Assembly (NCBI GenBank): GCA_031553215.1
Contig: JAVBLW010000026.1
Span: 1-64,000 of the forward strand
Length of the DNA stretch: 64,000 nt
Direction of reading: 5' to 3'
DNA from: JAVBLW01 sp031553215
GTDB taxonomy: Bacteria > Bacillota_I > Bacilli_A > Acholeplasmatales > Anaeroplasmataceae
Below, in pieces: positions 43,528 through 52,945 of the stretch (its first letter is position 1; each line of letters opens with the position of its first letter). The position numbers were made by a program, and so were the translations under genes. The notes below the pieces were generated by a model, which had not been told where the DNA came from, made no database searches, and worked only from the letters and a program-made list of their open reading frames with translations.

Positions 43528-44682
43528 TTACTTTAATAATTTTTTAAACACTTCTACCTTGTCTAATTTTTCCCAAGGTAAATCTAAGTCATTACGACCG
43601 AAATGTCCATATGCTGCAGTTTGTTTATAAATAGGACGTAATAAATCAAGTGATTCAATTATTCCTTTTGGAGTTAATCTAAAATTATCTCTAACTGCCT
43701 TCTCAATGATTCTTTCATCTACTTTAGAAGTATTGAAAGTTTCAACTAAAACACTAGTAGGTTCAGCTACCCCAATTGCATAAGATAATTGAATTTGACA
43801 ACGACTAGCAATACCACTAGCAACGATATTCTTAGCGATATATCTAGCCATATAACTAGCACTTCTATCTACTTTAGAAGGGTCTTTACCACTGAAAGCT
43901 CCTCCACCATGGCAAGCAGCTCCACCATATGTATCAACAATAATTTTTCTTCCTGTTAATCCAGAGTCTCCTTGAGGACCACCAACAACGAATCTCCCTG
44001 TTGGATTAAATAAGAATTTAGTTTTTTCATCAATTAAGTTTTTAGGAACAACTACATCAACAACATGTTTCTTTATTAATGCTCTTAATTCATCCATAGG
44101 AATAGCTGGTGAATGTTGAGTAGAAATTAATATAGTATCAATTCTAACTAAATTATTATTATCATCATATTCTACAGTAACTTGAGTTTTTCCATCTGGA
44201 CGTAGACAATTTAATATTTCATTTTTTCTAACATAAGTTAATCTTTGAGCTAATTTATGAGCTAAAGTTAACGCTAGTGGCATATACTCTTCTGTTTCAT
44301 TAATAGCATATCCAAACATAATACCTTGATCTCCAGCACCTTGTTCGTGAGCGTTATCTTCATCAACACCTCGTGCGATATCCGCTGATTGAGGGTCAAT
44401 AGAAGTCATTACAGCTAAATTATCGGCATCAAAACCAAATTTACCTCTTGTATATCCTATTTCTTTTACTGTATCTCTTACTATTCTTTGAATATCAGCA
44501 TAATGATTCGTTGTAATTTCTCCAAAAACAAAACATAATCCCGTTGTTACTACTGTTTCACATGCAACACGACCGTATTTGTCGTTTGCTAATATATTAT
44601 CTAATATTGCATCACTGATTTGATCACAAATCTTGTCTGGATGCCCTTCTGTTACTGATTCACTTGTAAAGTATCTTGCCAT
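43528..44682 (-). CDS. metK: S-adenosylmethionine synthetase
   Basis: Makes SAM from methionine and ATP. 384 residues, normal. [32 protein letters not shown] and [19 protein letters not shown] are the family signatures. SD AAGGAGGT lies in the end of the TSCPD gene. It is the last gene of an operon led by a SAM-I riboswitch about 5 kb upstream. Confidence 0.98.
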   Translation of the reverse strand: MARYFTSESVTEGHPDKICDQISDAILDNILANDKYGRVACETVVTTGLCFVFGEITTNHYADIQRIVRDTVKEIGYTRGKFGFDADNLAVMTSIDPQSADIARGVDEDNAHEQGAGDQGIMFGYAINETEEYMPLALTLAHKLAQRLTYVRKNEILNCLRPDGKTQVTVEYDDNNNLVRIDTILISTQHSPAIPMDELRALIKKHVVDVVVPKNLIDEKTKFLFNPTGRFVVGGPQGDSGLTGRKIIVDTYGGAACHGGGAFSGKDPSKVDRSASYMARYIAKNIVASGIASRCQIQLSYAIGVAEPTSVLVETFNTSKVDERIIEKAVRDNFRLTPKGIIESLDLLRPIYKQTAAYGHFGRNDLDLPWEKLDKVEVFKKLLK

Positions 44683-44683
44683 T

Positions 44684-44929
44684 TTATAGTACCTCCTTAA
44701 TAGCTTTTACTAATTGATCGGCGCAAGATGTTTTTCTTACACCACAAATATTACCTTCTAACAACTTAACTATTTCTGTCATTTCTCTACCTTCTAGAAG
44801 AATAGAAATAGCTTTTAAATTCCCATTGCATCCATTTTGAAAGGCTAAATTATATATTTTACCATCTTCATATTCGAAAGCAATTTGGGTACTACATACC
44901 CCTCTTGGTCTATATATCTTCTTTTGCAT
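44684..44929 (-). CDS. TSCPD-domain protein (TIGR03905 type)
   Basis: 81 residues with the full signature: [36 protein letters not shown] and [13 protein letters not shown]. The conserved cysteines suggest metal or redox binding, as in the C-terminal part of some ribonucleotide reductases, but the stand-alone role is unknown. One base upstream of metK and 8 nt after the HD-GYP-like gene. Confidence 0.9.
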   Translation of the reverse strand: MQKKIYRPRGVCSTQIAFEYEDGKIYNLAFQNGCNGNLKAISILLEGREMTEIVKLLEGNICGVRKTSCADQLVKAIKEVL

Positions 44930-44937
44930 AAAGTCAC

Positions 44938-46242
44938 CTAATAATTGTTATATAAATCTTCGAAATCACTTGCGAATTTTATAAAACGGTCGAATATTTC
45001 ATTATCAAAGTAATAGCTATATACACTACTTAATAATTCCATTGTTTTACTATGTGACCAAGGTCTTTTATAATTTCTTGGACTTCTTAAACTTATATAC
45101 ATATCACATATTAAAATTATTTGAGAAGATTTGTCATTTTGAATACTTTTTGTCTTTTCCATGAAGGCTTGAGTATTCCATCCTTCTTCATGAGCTCTAA
45201 TAATATCTTCACATTTCCTTCTAAGTTCTAATCTTTTGATTATAATATTCCCTAAATTTGTTTGTTCCCTTAATTTTTCAAATTGCATATCTTTATCTTC
45301 AATAGTAGATAAGTCTAAATCAACTTGTTTTGTTAAATGAACTTGGGAATAATCGGATATTTCCATGCATTTTTGAGGGCTATATCCAATAATTGAAGAT
45401 AATCTATTTGACATATTTGATAATAATTCAACTTGTGATTTTTCATCATCACTTATTTGATTTCCTTTTAAAGTAACATCAAACATATCTCTAACAACAT
45501 TAGTAAAGTCATCTTGAACTTTTTTTCGTTTTAGTAATTCTTTCTTTCTTTCTTCTTGCATATATTGCCCAATAGAAACAATCGCATATAATACAACTAA
45601 GTATAGAACTAAGAAAACTGTCCTTAATAAAATATCTTTAAACTCTTGGGAAGAAAAGAATTTTACTATAAAGGTCTTCAAATCACTACTTGCATAATCA
45701 GCGCCTAAAATATCATATGTTAAAGTAAAGTGTAGAACTGTTACAATCGCAACTACCCATTTAGATACTTGCTTTAGCATTTTAGGATCTTGATATAATG
45801 ATACTACTACTAATGCATAATAGATAAGGATATATCCTGTTTCCGAGAACACAGCTTTTACTGTACCATCACTTAAGGTCTGTGAGCCAGTTTGAAGTCT
45901 AAAATAAATCAAAATAGCTGACAAGAACATATAGAAACACGATATATACATTGCTATTTGTTGCCTAAATAATTCTTTCGAATTTGTATGAATCATTTTC
46001 TTAAGCGTATTATTTACCAAGAAAGTTACTGGATAAGATATTATTGTTAATACCCAATTTGATGATTCTCCAAAAGATAAGACAGTCAATATGAAAGAGT
46101 ATATTAAGTTTGATAAAAAGATGATATTTTTTATTACGATATTTCTTCGATACAAGACAGCACAGTCATCTGAAATATCGATATTTTTTTCAAATCCAAA
46201 AGTATCATCAAATAATTTTGATATTCTATGCTTCTTAAACAT
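44938..46242 (-). CDS. Polytopic membrane protein with degenerate HD-GYP-like output domain
   Basis: 434 residues. About seven hydrophobic segments (residues 35-250) form a sensor-like region. Residues 265-430 keep the helical pattern of HD-GYP domains late in the fold (IIRAHEEGWNTQ, then ICDMYISLRSPRNYKRPWSH and FDNEIFDRFIKF), but the HD pair and the G-Y-P motif are missing. Catalytic c-di-GMP hydrolysis is unlikely; ligand sensing is possible. It lies in the SAM-riboswitch operon between fmt and the TSCPD gene. Confidence 0.6.
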   Translation of the reverse strand: MFKKHRISKLFDDTFGFEKNIDISDDCAVLYRRNIVIKNIIFLSNLIYSFILTVLSFGESSNWVLTIISYPVTFLVNNTLKKMIHTNSKELFRQQIAMYISCFYMFLSAILIYFRLQTGSQTLSDGTVKAVFSETGYILIYYALVVVSLYQDPKMLKQVSKWVVAIVTVLHFTLTYDILGADYASSDLKTFIVKFFSSQEFKDILLRTVFLVLYLVVLYAIVSIGQYMQEERKKELLKRKKVQDDFTNVVRDMFDVTLKGNQISDDEKSQVELLSNMSNRLSSIIGYSPQKCMEISDYSQVHLTKQVDLDLSTIEDKDMQFEKLREQTNLGNIIIKRLELRRKCEDIIRAHEEGWNTQAFMEKTKSIQNDKSSQIILICDMYISLRSPRNYKRPWSHSKTMELLSSVYSYYFDNEIFDRFIKFASDFEDLYNNY

Positions 46243-46283
46243 AATCTTTTCCTTTCATATTTTCCATATTAAACATTATAACA

Positions 46284-47204
46284 TTAATTATTAAAAATAT
46301 CGCCTATTTTAAACAATTTTTGACCATTAACATAATCACTTGATTTCATCATATTTTTACCTTGTGGTTTTATTAAAAGTAATTCAATAGCCCCGTCTTT
46401 TGTCTTAACTAAAATTTTCTTCTTTAAATCTAGTATTGTCCCTGGTAATTCTAATCCATCATAATCAACTATTTTAGATGAATAAATTTTTATATTTTCA
46501 TTATTAATACTTGCATATGCTCCAGGCTCCATTGCTAAACCTCGTATTTTATTAAATATATTAATAGATGTATCACCAAAACTAAGTTTTTCTTCATCAC
46601 TAGAAATATTAGGTGCATAGGTAACTAATGCCTCTTCTTGAGGAATACCTACATTTTTTCCACTTAATATATCTAATAATGATTTATCTAACAATTCATT
46701 ACCTAGAATACTTAACTTATCAAATAAGATTTCATTATTATATTCAGGTAATATTTGAAGTTTTTCTTGAGCATATATAACTCCAGCATCCATTCTTTTT
46801 ACCATTTGCATAATCGTCACACCACTATATTCATCACCATTAATAATGCTCCTTTGAATTGGTGCACCACCTCTATATTTAGGAAGTAGACTTGCGTGCA
46901 CATTGATACAATATTTGAAGCTATTTAATAAACTAACGGGTATAAGTTGTCCATATGCTGCTGTAATTAAAATATCAGCTTTTACATTTATAATTTCTTC
47001 ATAATCAGACTTAATACTTGTTGGTTGAAATACCTTAAGTCCTAATTCAATAGCCTTTTGTTTAACCGGACTAAATACTATTTCCTTTTTTCTTCCGACC
47101 ATTTTATCAGGCTGAGTAACTACTAGTGCTACTTCATATTTATTATTTAGATTTTCTAGTATTCTAACGCTAAACTTTGGCGTTCCCATAAAAACTATCT
47201 TCAT
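46284..47204 (-). CDS. fmt: Methionyl-tRNA formyltransferase
   Basis: Formylates initiator Met-tRNA using 10-formyl-THF. 306 residues. MGTPKFSVRILENL, the catalytic INVHASLLPKYRGGAPIQRS region, and a C-terminal OB-like domain (GAIELLLIKPQGKNMM) are present. It follows priA by 4 nt, the conserved priA-fmt arrangement. Confidence 0.97.
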   Translation of the reverse strand: MKIVFMGTPKFSVRILENLNNKYEVALVVTQPDKMVGRKKEIVFSPVKQKAIELGLKVFQPTSIKSDYEEIINVKADILITAAYGQLIPVSLLNSFKYCINVHASLLPKYRGGAPIQRSIINGDEYSGVTIMQMVKRMDAGVIYAQEKLQILPEYNNEILFDKLSILGNELLDKSLLDILSGKNVGIPQEEALVTYAPNISSDEEKLSFGDTSINIFNKIRGLAMEPGAYASINNENIKIYSSKIVDYDGLELPGTILDLKKKILVKTKDGAIELLLIKPQGKNMMKSSDYVNGQKLFKIGDIFNN

Positions 47205-47208
47205 TTTA

Positions 47209-49548
47209 TCACATCCTTGTAATTGATATTTTTATATCTTTAATATTTTGGTAATGCTCATTTATTTGGATAAGAGTTTCGGCATCTTTATCATCAATAA
47301 ATTTTAGGGTGATAACATAACGATATTCATTATTTACCTTAAAAATCAACGCTTCACTAGGACCATAGACCTTAACATTCTTACTCATATTATTAATCAT
47401 TTTAACTATTTCTTTACTTTCATTTTTAGCCATTTTTATATCTTCACTAGAAATCATTATTTCTACTCTACTAAAAAATGGAGGATTAGAAAGCATTTTT
47501 CTTAATCTTAATTCTTCATTATAGAAAGTTTTATATTCATGCTTAGAAGCACAAACAATGCTAAAGTGTGACGGATCATAGGTTTGAATTATAACATCGC
47601 CCTCTAGCTCACCTCTACCAGCTCTACCAGAGACTTGTTCTAAGATATTATATCCTATTTCAAAAGTATCATAATCAGGCAATTTAAGTCCCAAATCTGC
47701 ATTAAGTACTCCAACTAAAGTTACATCAGGAAAATCTAATCCCTTCGCAACTATTTGAGTACCAATTAGAACATCAGCTTCATGATTTTTGAACTTATTA
47801 AATAATATTTCATGTGAATATTTTCCTGTAGTGGTATCGGAATCAACTCTAAGTATTCTAATTTCTGGAATTAGATTTCTTAATTCTTCCTCTACCTTTT
47901 GAGTTCCTCCACCAACGAATCTAATATACTTACTTCCACAATTTGGACAATCAGTCGTATTGCTTTCTTCATGTCCACAATAATGACATTTAAGTTTATT
48001 AGACATTTTATGATATGTTAGTGAAACATCGCAATTTGGACAAGTTATTACCTTACCACATTCTCTACACATAACAAAGGTAGAAAATCCACGTCTATTT
48101 AAAAAGAGAATTATTTGTTCATTTTTTGAAAACTTTTCCTTTATTTTTTCTAGTAATTTGCTAGAAAAAACACTCATGTTTCCATTCTTAAATTCTTCCC
48201 TCATATCCAAAACATCAACTTTTGGCATGGCTTTTTCATTAGCTCTTTTAGTTAATTCCAATAATTTATATTTTCCAATTTGAGTATTATAGTAGGTTTC
48301 TACTTTAGGGGTTGCACTTCCAAGTAGTAATAATGATTTATGATATTTGCTTCTTTCTCTAGCAATATCAATCGCCTTATATTTCGGATTTACTTCTTGA
48401 ACATAACTACCTTCATGCTCTTCATCGATAATAATAATTCCAATATTCTTAAATGGGGCAAAAATAGCACTTCTAGCTCCGACAACTACACTCGCTTCTC
48501 CTCTTAAGATTCTTCGCCATTCATCATATTTTTCTCCGATGTTAAGTCTACTATGTAGGACCGCTACCTTATCCCCAAACCACCCTTTAAAGCGACTAAT
48601 GGTTTGAACAGTTAAGCTAATTTCAGGAACTAACATAATTGCTTGTTTTCCAGAATTAATACAATCATTAATTAAGTTAAGATATATTTCCGTTTTACCG
48701 CTTCCAGTAACACCATGTAGTAAATAAGTATTTTCTTCATTAAGGTCATTTTTAAGAATTCGATAAACTTCTTTTTGTTCCTCATTTAGAGTAACAACTT
48801 TAGTATCATAATCTTTATTCATTCCTATTTCGCGATATATTTCTCTATCATAGATAGTAATAGCCTTTTTTTCCTCTAATGTTTTTATTACACTAGCACT
48901 ATATCCCATATCGTCTATTAAGTCTTTTTTACTTATATCTTCATCTATTTCTTTCAAGTATGCAATTAAATCCATAGCTTTCTTAGATTTAATTATTACA
49001 TTTTCATCTACTAAACTAACCATTTTCATAGTTTTGGCTTGAGATTTGTTTTTTACTATATCAATTATTTCTATTTTATTTTCTTTCAGTAATTCTTTTA
49101 TTTCTTTAAAATACTTTTTATGTTCCTCTAGTAAAATAAATTCAGAATTTTGATTAAATAAATTTAATAAATCTTGTGTAATGCCTTCTTTATCTTTAAG
49201 AACGACTTTTTTAGTGTATTTAACTTTAAGAGCCGTTGGAATCATTGTTTCTAGGGCACTAATGTAAAAGCTAAAATAGTTTTTCACCATAAAAGAAGCC
49301 AAACCTATTAACTCTTCATTTAAAACTGGAGTAATATCTAGTACATCTACTATTTCTTTTAATTTTAAAGGATCAAATTCACTTATCACCTTACATTTTA
49401 TAACAAATCCTAAAAGTTTTCTCTTTCCAAAAGGAACTATTACTCTTTGTCCTACTTCAATTATATTTTCTAACCACGAAGGAACAATATATTCAAACGT
49501 TTTATTAACTTGATTATTTTTCAAATCAACAACTATATCACAAAACAT
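47209..49548 (-). CDS. priA: Primosomal replication-restart helicase PriA
   Basis: 779 residues. N-terminal fork-binding domain (FEYIVPSWLENIIEVGQRVI), helicase Walker A GVTGSGKTEIY, DEEH box IIIDEEHEGSY, two zinc pairs (CRECGKVITCPNC, CHYCGHE/CPNC) and C-terminal helicase lobe (GTQIVAKGLDFPDVTLVGVL). First gene of the SAM-riboswitch operon; SD GAGGAGG. Confidence 0.97.
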   Translation of the reverse strand: MFCDIVVDLKNNQVNKTFEYIVPSWLENIIEVGQRVIVPFGKRKLLGFVIKCKVISEFDPLKLKEIVDVLDITPVLNEELIGLASFMVKNYFSFYISALETMIPTALKVKYTKKVVLKDKEGITQDLLNLFNQNSEFILLEEHKKYFKEIKELLKENKIEIIDIVKNKSQAKTMKMVSLVDENVIIKSKKAMDLIAYLKEIDEDISKKDLIDDMGYSASVIKTLEEKKAITIYDREIYREIGMNKDYDTKVVTLNEEQKEVYRILKNDLNEENTYLLHGVTGSGKTEIYLNLINDCINSGKQAIMLVPEISLTVQTISRFKGWFGDKVAVLHSRLNIGEKYDEWRRILRGEASVVVGARSAIFAPFKNIGIIIIDEEHEGSYVQEVNPKYKAIDIARERSKYHKSLLLLGSATPKVETYYNTQIGKYKLLELTKRANEKAMPKVDVLDMREEFKNGNMSVFSSKLLEKIKEKFSKNEQIILFLNRRGFSTFVMCRECGKVITCPNCDVSLTYHKMSNKLKCHYCGHEESNTTDCPNCGSKYIRFVGGGTQKVEEELRNLIPEIRILRVDSDTTTGKYSHEILFNKFKNHEADVLIGTQIVAKGLDFPDVTLVGVLNADLGLKLPDYDTFEIGYNILEQVSGRAGRGELEGDVIIQTYDPSHFSIVCASKHEYKTFYNEELRLRKMLSNPPFFSRVEIMISSEDIKMAKNESKEIVKMINNMSKNVKVYGPSEALIFKVNNEYRYVITLKFIDDKDAETLIQINEHYQNIKDIKISITRM

Positions 49549-49562
49549 ATACTTCCTCCTCT

Positions 49563-49594
49563 AAAAAAATAAAATCCCATTATAATGGGATTTT
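49563..49594 (-). terminator. Riboswitch terminator before priA
   Basis: Perfect hairpin AAAATCCCAT/ATGGGATTTT and T7 on the minus strand, between the SAM-I aptamer and priA, so SAM binding should stop transcription here. Confidence 0.85.
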
Positions 49595-49597
49595 TGT

Positions 49598-49695
49598 TAT
49601 TGTTCCCATCTTTCAAGCTTTAGCACCTTTCCTAAAGGAGGTTGCTGCAGGGTCATCAAGCTTGTCTCTCGCCTACTCTTTATGGTTATAAGATA
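49598..49695 (-). promoter_or_regulatory. SAM-I (S-box) riboswitch
   Basis: The minus strand reads AAAGAGTAGGCGAGAGAC, then GATGACCCTGCAGCAACC, a small hairpin (TCCTTTAGGA), AAGGTGCTAA, AGCTTGAAAGATGGGAA. These are the S-box blocks: the kink-turn/P1-P2 segment, GCAGCAACC...AAGGTGCTAA (P3), and the P4/P1 closing part. CCAT/ATGG forms P1. It controls priA-fmt-...-metK. Confidence 0.9.
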
Positions 49696-49701
49696 TTTTA
49701 T

Positions 49702-49730
49702 ATTATACAGTATGGAAGCTATTTTTTCTA
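49702..49730 (-). promoter_or_regulatory. Promoter of the SAM-riboswitch operon
   Basis: TAGAAA (49725-49730), 17-bp spacer, TATAAT (49702-49707) on the minus strand. Confidence 0.65.
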
Positions 49731-49737
49731 CCCTTTT

Positions 49738-50982
49738 TTAAAATATTGTAATATTATCACAAATTTCAGGCTCTAATAAATTATTGTGTTTAAACACTGG
49801 TAGAATTGCCTTAAATACTAGATATAGCACTATTGATTGTGGAATCAAATAGAATATATTTTTTGGTAATGCCGTTATTAACATATAGCTTTTTCTTGCT
49901 GCTGGAGTAAGTTTCATGACTTGTCCCCACCAAATAGAACCTAAATATGAGTTTACAAATATGTTAACTACTATTCTTCCTAAAAGGATTTTACTAAAAG
50001 TAATTTTACTTTTATAGAAGCATAATGCCCATGTTAAACCTGCTAGCATAGCATTTAATGTGTATCCTGGGTGAAATGCTTGCCCTGTAGGAAACACAAA
50101 GAAACCAAATATATCACTAATCATACCTATTAATAATCCCGCCCAAGGACCGTATAGGCATGCTATAATCGCAAAGAAAATAGGACCTAATGAAATATTT
50201 AAACTACCAAAACCAGATGGAAGATGAATAAGTTTTGATACCTGCATCATCGCAAATAGCATTGATATTATCATTAAATCTTTAGGTGATTTAAATATCT
50301 TTAAAGATTTTTTCCAATACGAAAGTTTAGTTGGATATTTATATATATTTTCATTATCATAATTAACTTTATCGATCATCTTATCTTTTAAAATAAAATA
50401 CATACTTCCTATTGTGATACCTGATACAATAAATCCTATTAATATACCAAGCCACAAATTTTTATAAGGAACGAATTCATTATATGATACAATAACCTGA
50501 CTAAGTTTTGATATATCTTTATATCCATCAGCTGTTTCAAATAAAGCAACTGAAGTTGTACCAGTCACTTCTTCTAAGTTAACTAGATTAGCCATAAATC
50601 GTCTTGCTTGTTGCCAACTTTCAAAGTATTTTAACTTTACTTGTATTTGATAGTATTCACCTTTATCAACAACCTTAATATTATCTTTCGATAAAGCTTT
50701 TACTTTTACATAACTAAAAGATGAATAAGGATATGTATTAGTTGCAATATATTTCTCTTCTCTTACTCTATTTATATCATTTTTAGTAAATAATATATTA
50801 TCATATGAAGTAATATCATCTAAATTAGTCAAATGATATCCATCTTCATATTTAAAATTAATAGTGTAATTACTATTTTGATTATCGTAATAATTTTTCC
50901 CTACTACAAAAATCCCAAATAAGGCAATAATAATAATTACCATTAATTTTCTTTGCCATAAGGCAACAAAAAAATTCTTCAT
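49738..50982 (-). CDS. folT: Folate ECF transporter S component (FolT type) with N-terminal extracytoplasmic domain
   Basis: 414 residues. The C-terminal half (about 225-400) is a typical S component: NISLGPIFFAIIACLYGPWA, GMISDIFGFFVFPTGQAFHP, NAMLAGLTWAL. FolT proteins are about 170-180 residues, so the N-terminal 200 residues are extra: a TM at 13-28, an extracytoplasmic region (30-165) and a TM at 175-197, a layout reminiscent of chain-length-determinant proteins. The THF riboswitch upstream supports a folate substrate. SD GGAGG. Energising EcfA/T subunits are not in the window. Confidence 0.88.
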   Translation of the reverse strand: MKNFFVALWQRKLMVIIIIALFGIFVVGKNYYDNQNSNYTINFKYEDGYHLTNLDDITSYDNILFTKNDINRVREEKYIATNTYPYSSFSYVKVKALSKDNIKVVDKGEYYQIQVKLKYFESWQQARRFMANLVNLEEVTGTTSVALFETADGYKDISKLSQVIVSYNEFVPYKNLWLGILIGFIVSGITIGSMYFILKDKMIDKVNYDNENIYKYPTKLSYWKKSLKIFKSPKDLMIISMLFAMMQVSKLIHLPSGFGSLNISLGPIFFAIIACLYGPWAGLLIGMISDIFGFFVFPTGQAFHPGYTLNAMLAGLTWALCFYKSKITFSKILLGRIVVNIFVNSYLGSIWWGQVMKLTPAARKSYMLITALPKNIFYLIPQSIVLYLVFKAILPVFKHNNLLEPEICDNITIF

Positions 50983-51037
50983 AATAAAAGACCTCCAAAA
51001 TACTAGAGATCCACTTAATATTAACGGGTATTAATAT

Positions 51038-51129
51038 ACAGCGGACGCAACTGACCACCGCCACCTTTATGTGTTCGTCATTATCCAACTTCCCATGATA
51101 ATGCACTTAACGCAGTCAATCTACTCTGT
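51038..51129 (-). promoter_or_regulatory. Tetrahydrofolate (THF) riboswitch
   Basis: The minus strand reads ACAGAGTAGATTGACTGCG, TTAAGTG, ATGGGAAGT, GACGAACACA, GGCGGTGGTCAGT and TGCGTCCGCTGT, the conserved THF aptamer blocks in order with the closing stem ACAG/CTGT. About 50 nt separate it from the SD of folT, and no strong terminator follows, so control of translation initiation is likely. Confidence 0.93.
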
Positions 51130-51136
51130 AAGACCC

Positions 51137-51165
51137 ATTATATGTTATTTTATGACATTTTGCAA
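51137..51165 (-). promoter_or_regulatory. Promoter of the THF riboswitch-folT transcript
   Basis: TTGCAA (51160-51165), 17-bp spacer, TATAAT (51137-51142) on the minus strand. Confidence 0.85.
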
Positions 51166-51173
51166 CAACAAAA

Positions 51174-51383
51174 TTAACCTTGTTCTTTTTCGATAATTAA
51201 TCCTACCGGTTGTCTATCCCATTCATTAGATATTTCACTTGTATAAGTATAATTTGCTTGATCACTATACTTAAATGGAGTATCACTTTGAATTTTAAAA
51301 ACATGGTCAGCAGTAAAGTTATTTGTCTTGTTCTCTACTATGTCATTCCTTTTATCATTTCTGTCATTTTTATTTCTTGTCAT
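51174..51383 (-). CDS. Small hydrophilic protein, unknown
   Basis: 69 residues, basic N-terminus (MTRNKNDRNDKRND), then mixed polar sequence ending DRQPVGLIIEKEQG. No family recognised. SD GGTGAT is 5 nt before ATG. It lies downstream of a terminator and just upstream of the folT promoter, so it would need its own promoter, which I cannot place with confidence. Confidence 0.5.
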   Translation of the reverse strand: MTRNKNDRNDKRNDIVENKTNNFTADHVFKIQSDTPFKYSDQANYTYTSEISNEWDRQPVGLIIEKEQG

Positions 51384-51431
51384 ATTTTATCACCAAAAAT
51401 ATTTTGTGCATTTTTTGGAGTTTTATGTCTT

Positions 51432-51463
51432 AAAAATAAAAAATGACTTTTTTGTCATTTTTT
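51432..51463 (-). terminator. Intrinsic terminator after the DUF4956 gene
   Basis: 10-bp stem AAAAAATGAC/GTCATTTTTT with T-rich tail on the minus strand. Confidence 0.88.
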
Positions 51464-52124
51464 AAGGAATTAATACTAAAGAAATATCCAAATTACCATT
51501 TAGTACTCTTAATTCATCGATAAATTGTTTTTCACTTGCATTATTTTTAAAGGTTACTATATACGATAATTCAAATAATGAACCATAATCAGTAGTCTTT
51601 ACTTTTTGAAAGAATGAATACGAACAATAATTATCCATTATTTGATCAAATATATTTTCATAGTTTAAATTTTCCGGAATAACTATTTTTAAATGTTTCT
51701 TAACACTTCTACTTTTTCCATAATCAACTTTTTCTAATATTAATAATAATATTGAACAAATTACTACAATCATTAATGCCAACCAAATATATCCTAGACC
51801 ACACGCTAACCCTAGACCAGAAGCTAATAAAATATATGTTATATCTTTTGTTTCACTTTGTTCACTTCTGAATTTAATTAATGCAAATACTCCAGCAATA
51901 CTGAATGCTCTTGCAAAATCGCTTGCTACTAAAATGATTATTATAGCAACTACCACTGGCAACATGAATAAAGTTGTTGCAAAACCTGAATTATCATTCT
52001 TATTCTTATGTGTAATTATATATACTATACTACTAATAAGTCCACAAATAATTGATACTATCGTTATATATATAAATCTTTCTAAATTTAATGTTGATAC
52101 CTCTTCAAATAAACTTTTAAACAT
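51462..52124 (-). CDS. DUF4956 membrane protein
   Basis: 220 residues. Hydrophobic segments near 15-40, 48-66 and 95-132; the signature FARAFSIAGVFALIKFRSEQ and KDITYILLASGLGLACGLGY matches DUF4956. A C-terminal cytoplasmic domain (residues 140-220) follows. The family is commonly encoded beside VTC-domain proteins, as here (8-nt overlap), suggesting a joint role in polyphosphate or cell-envelope metabolism. Confidence 0.9.
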   Translation of the reverse strand: MFKSLFEEVSTLNLERFIYITIVSIICGLISSIVYIITHKNKNDNSGFATTLFMLPVVVAIIIILVASDFARAFSIAGVFALIKFRSEQSETKDITYILLASGLGLACGLGYIWLALMIVVICSILLLILEKVDYGKSRSVKKHLKIVIPENLNYENIFDQIMDNYCSYSFFQKVKTTDYGSLFELSYIVTFKNNASEKQFIDELRVLNGNLDISLVLIP

Positions 52125-52833
52125 TTTTGTTCTCCCTTATTTCATTTTTATATATTTCACCATATTTTGAATAACTAGTAGGGTATATTTTCAATTCACT
52201 TAATAACCTAGTTATCCATAATGGTAATGCATTTTCAAACTTTATTTCCATAATATATGAGTCTTGATTTAAGATATTTTTACCATAATTTCCACTTGAA
52301 AAATTTACATTATCATATCGATATATTATATCTTTATCAAATGTGACCCTAAAATCATCATTCTCTTTATCATAAAAAGCTTCTCTTTTATATGACAAAA
52401 ATACCTTAGGATAACTATTATATTGATTTATTGAATATGATAATTCTTGAGCAATTTGTTTTTCTTTCTTTGTCAAGGAAGAAGGTACTTCATTATTATA
52501 GATGAACTTTTCAAGTTCTCCATAAGGGGCAGCTATTCTTCTTTTTGAGACTGTTTTAGAAATTTTTCTTTTTATCTCTAAGAATGAACAATGCTCACTA
52601 TCGGTAATGTCATATGTTCTAATTCTTATTTTCTCTTTGAATACCGGCTTCATATTGGATTTATGAATCATAGTATTACTGTCATTATCGAAATAAATAT
52701 TATATATTGTATATGCACCATCACGAGAGTAATAATCTTTCCTCATATACTCATTAAAACGACTAATTAATTCATCATGTTGAAAAGAATTAATTACATA
52801 CTTTTTTTCTATTCTTTTGAATACATCTGACAT
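52117..52833 (-). CDS. VTC-domain protein (polyphosphate polymerase-like)
   Basis: 238 residues with VTC/CYTH-like tunnel features: N-terminal RIEKKYVI, basic strand KEKIRIRTYD, FLEIKRKISKTVSKRR, and late IMEIKFENALPLWITRLL. These give the Arg/Lys/Glu-lined tunnel of polyphosphate polymerases; activity is not proven. Coupled to DUF4956. Confidence 0.88.
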   Translation of the reverse strand: MSDVFKRIEKKYVINSFQHDELISRFNEYMRKDYYSRDGAYTIYNIYFDNDSNTMIHKSNMKPVFKEKIRIRTYDITDSEHCSFLEIKRKISKTVSKRRIAAPYGELEKFIYNNEVPSSLTKKEKQIAQELSYSINQYNSYPKVFLSYKREAFYDKENDDFRVTFDKDIIYRYDNVNFSSGNYGKNILNQDSYIMEIKFENALPLWITRLLSELKIYPTSYSKYGEIYKNEIRENKNV

Positions 52834-52905
52834 ATTAGCACCTCTTTAATAAGAGTATATCAAGTAATTATGTAATAATAATGGGATAATTTTGAAATTT
52901 TACGA

Positions 52906-52937
52906 TAAAAAAACATCAAATTATAAATTCGATGTTT
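52906..52937 (-). terminator. Terminator of the glyS-dnaG-rpoD operon
   Basis: AAACATC/GATGTTT stem, extended by imperfect AT pairs, with T7 on the minus strand. Confidence 0.8.
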
Positions 52938-52945
52938 CTCGCTTT

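Noticed and set aside
50882..51106. 74-residue reading frame overlapping folT and the THF riboswitch
   Set aside because: It lies across the aptamer and the folT start in another frame, with no SD and no domain: a shadow.
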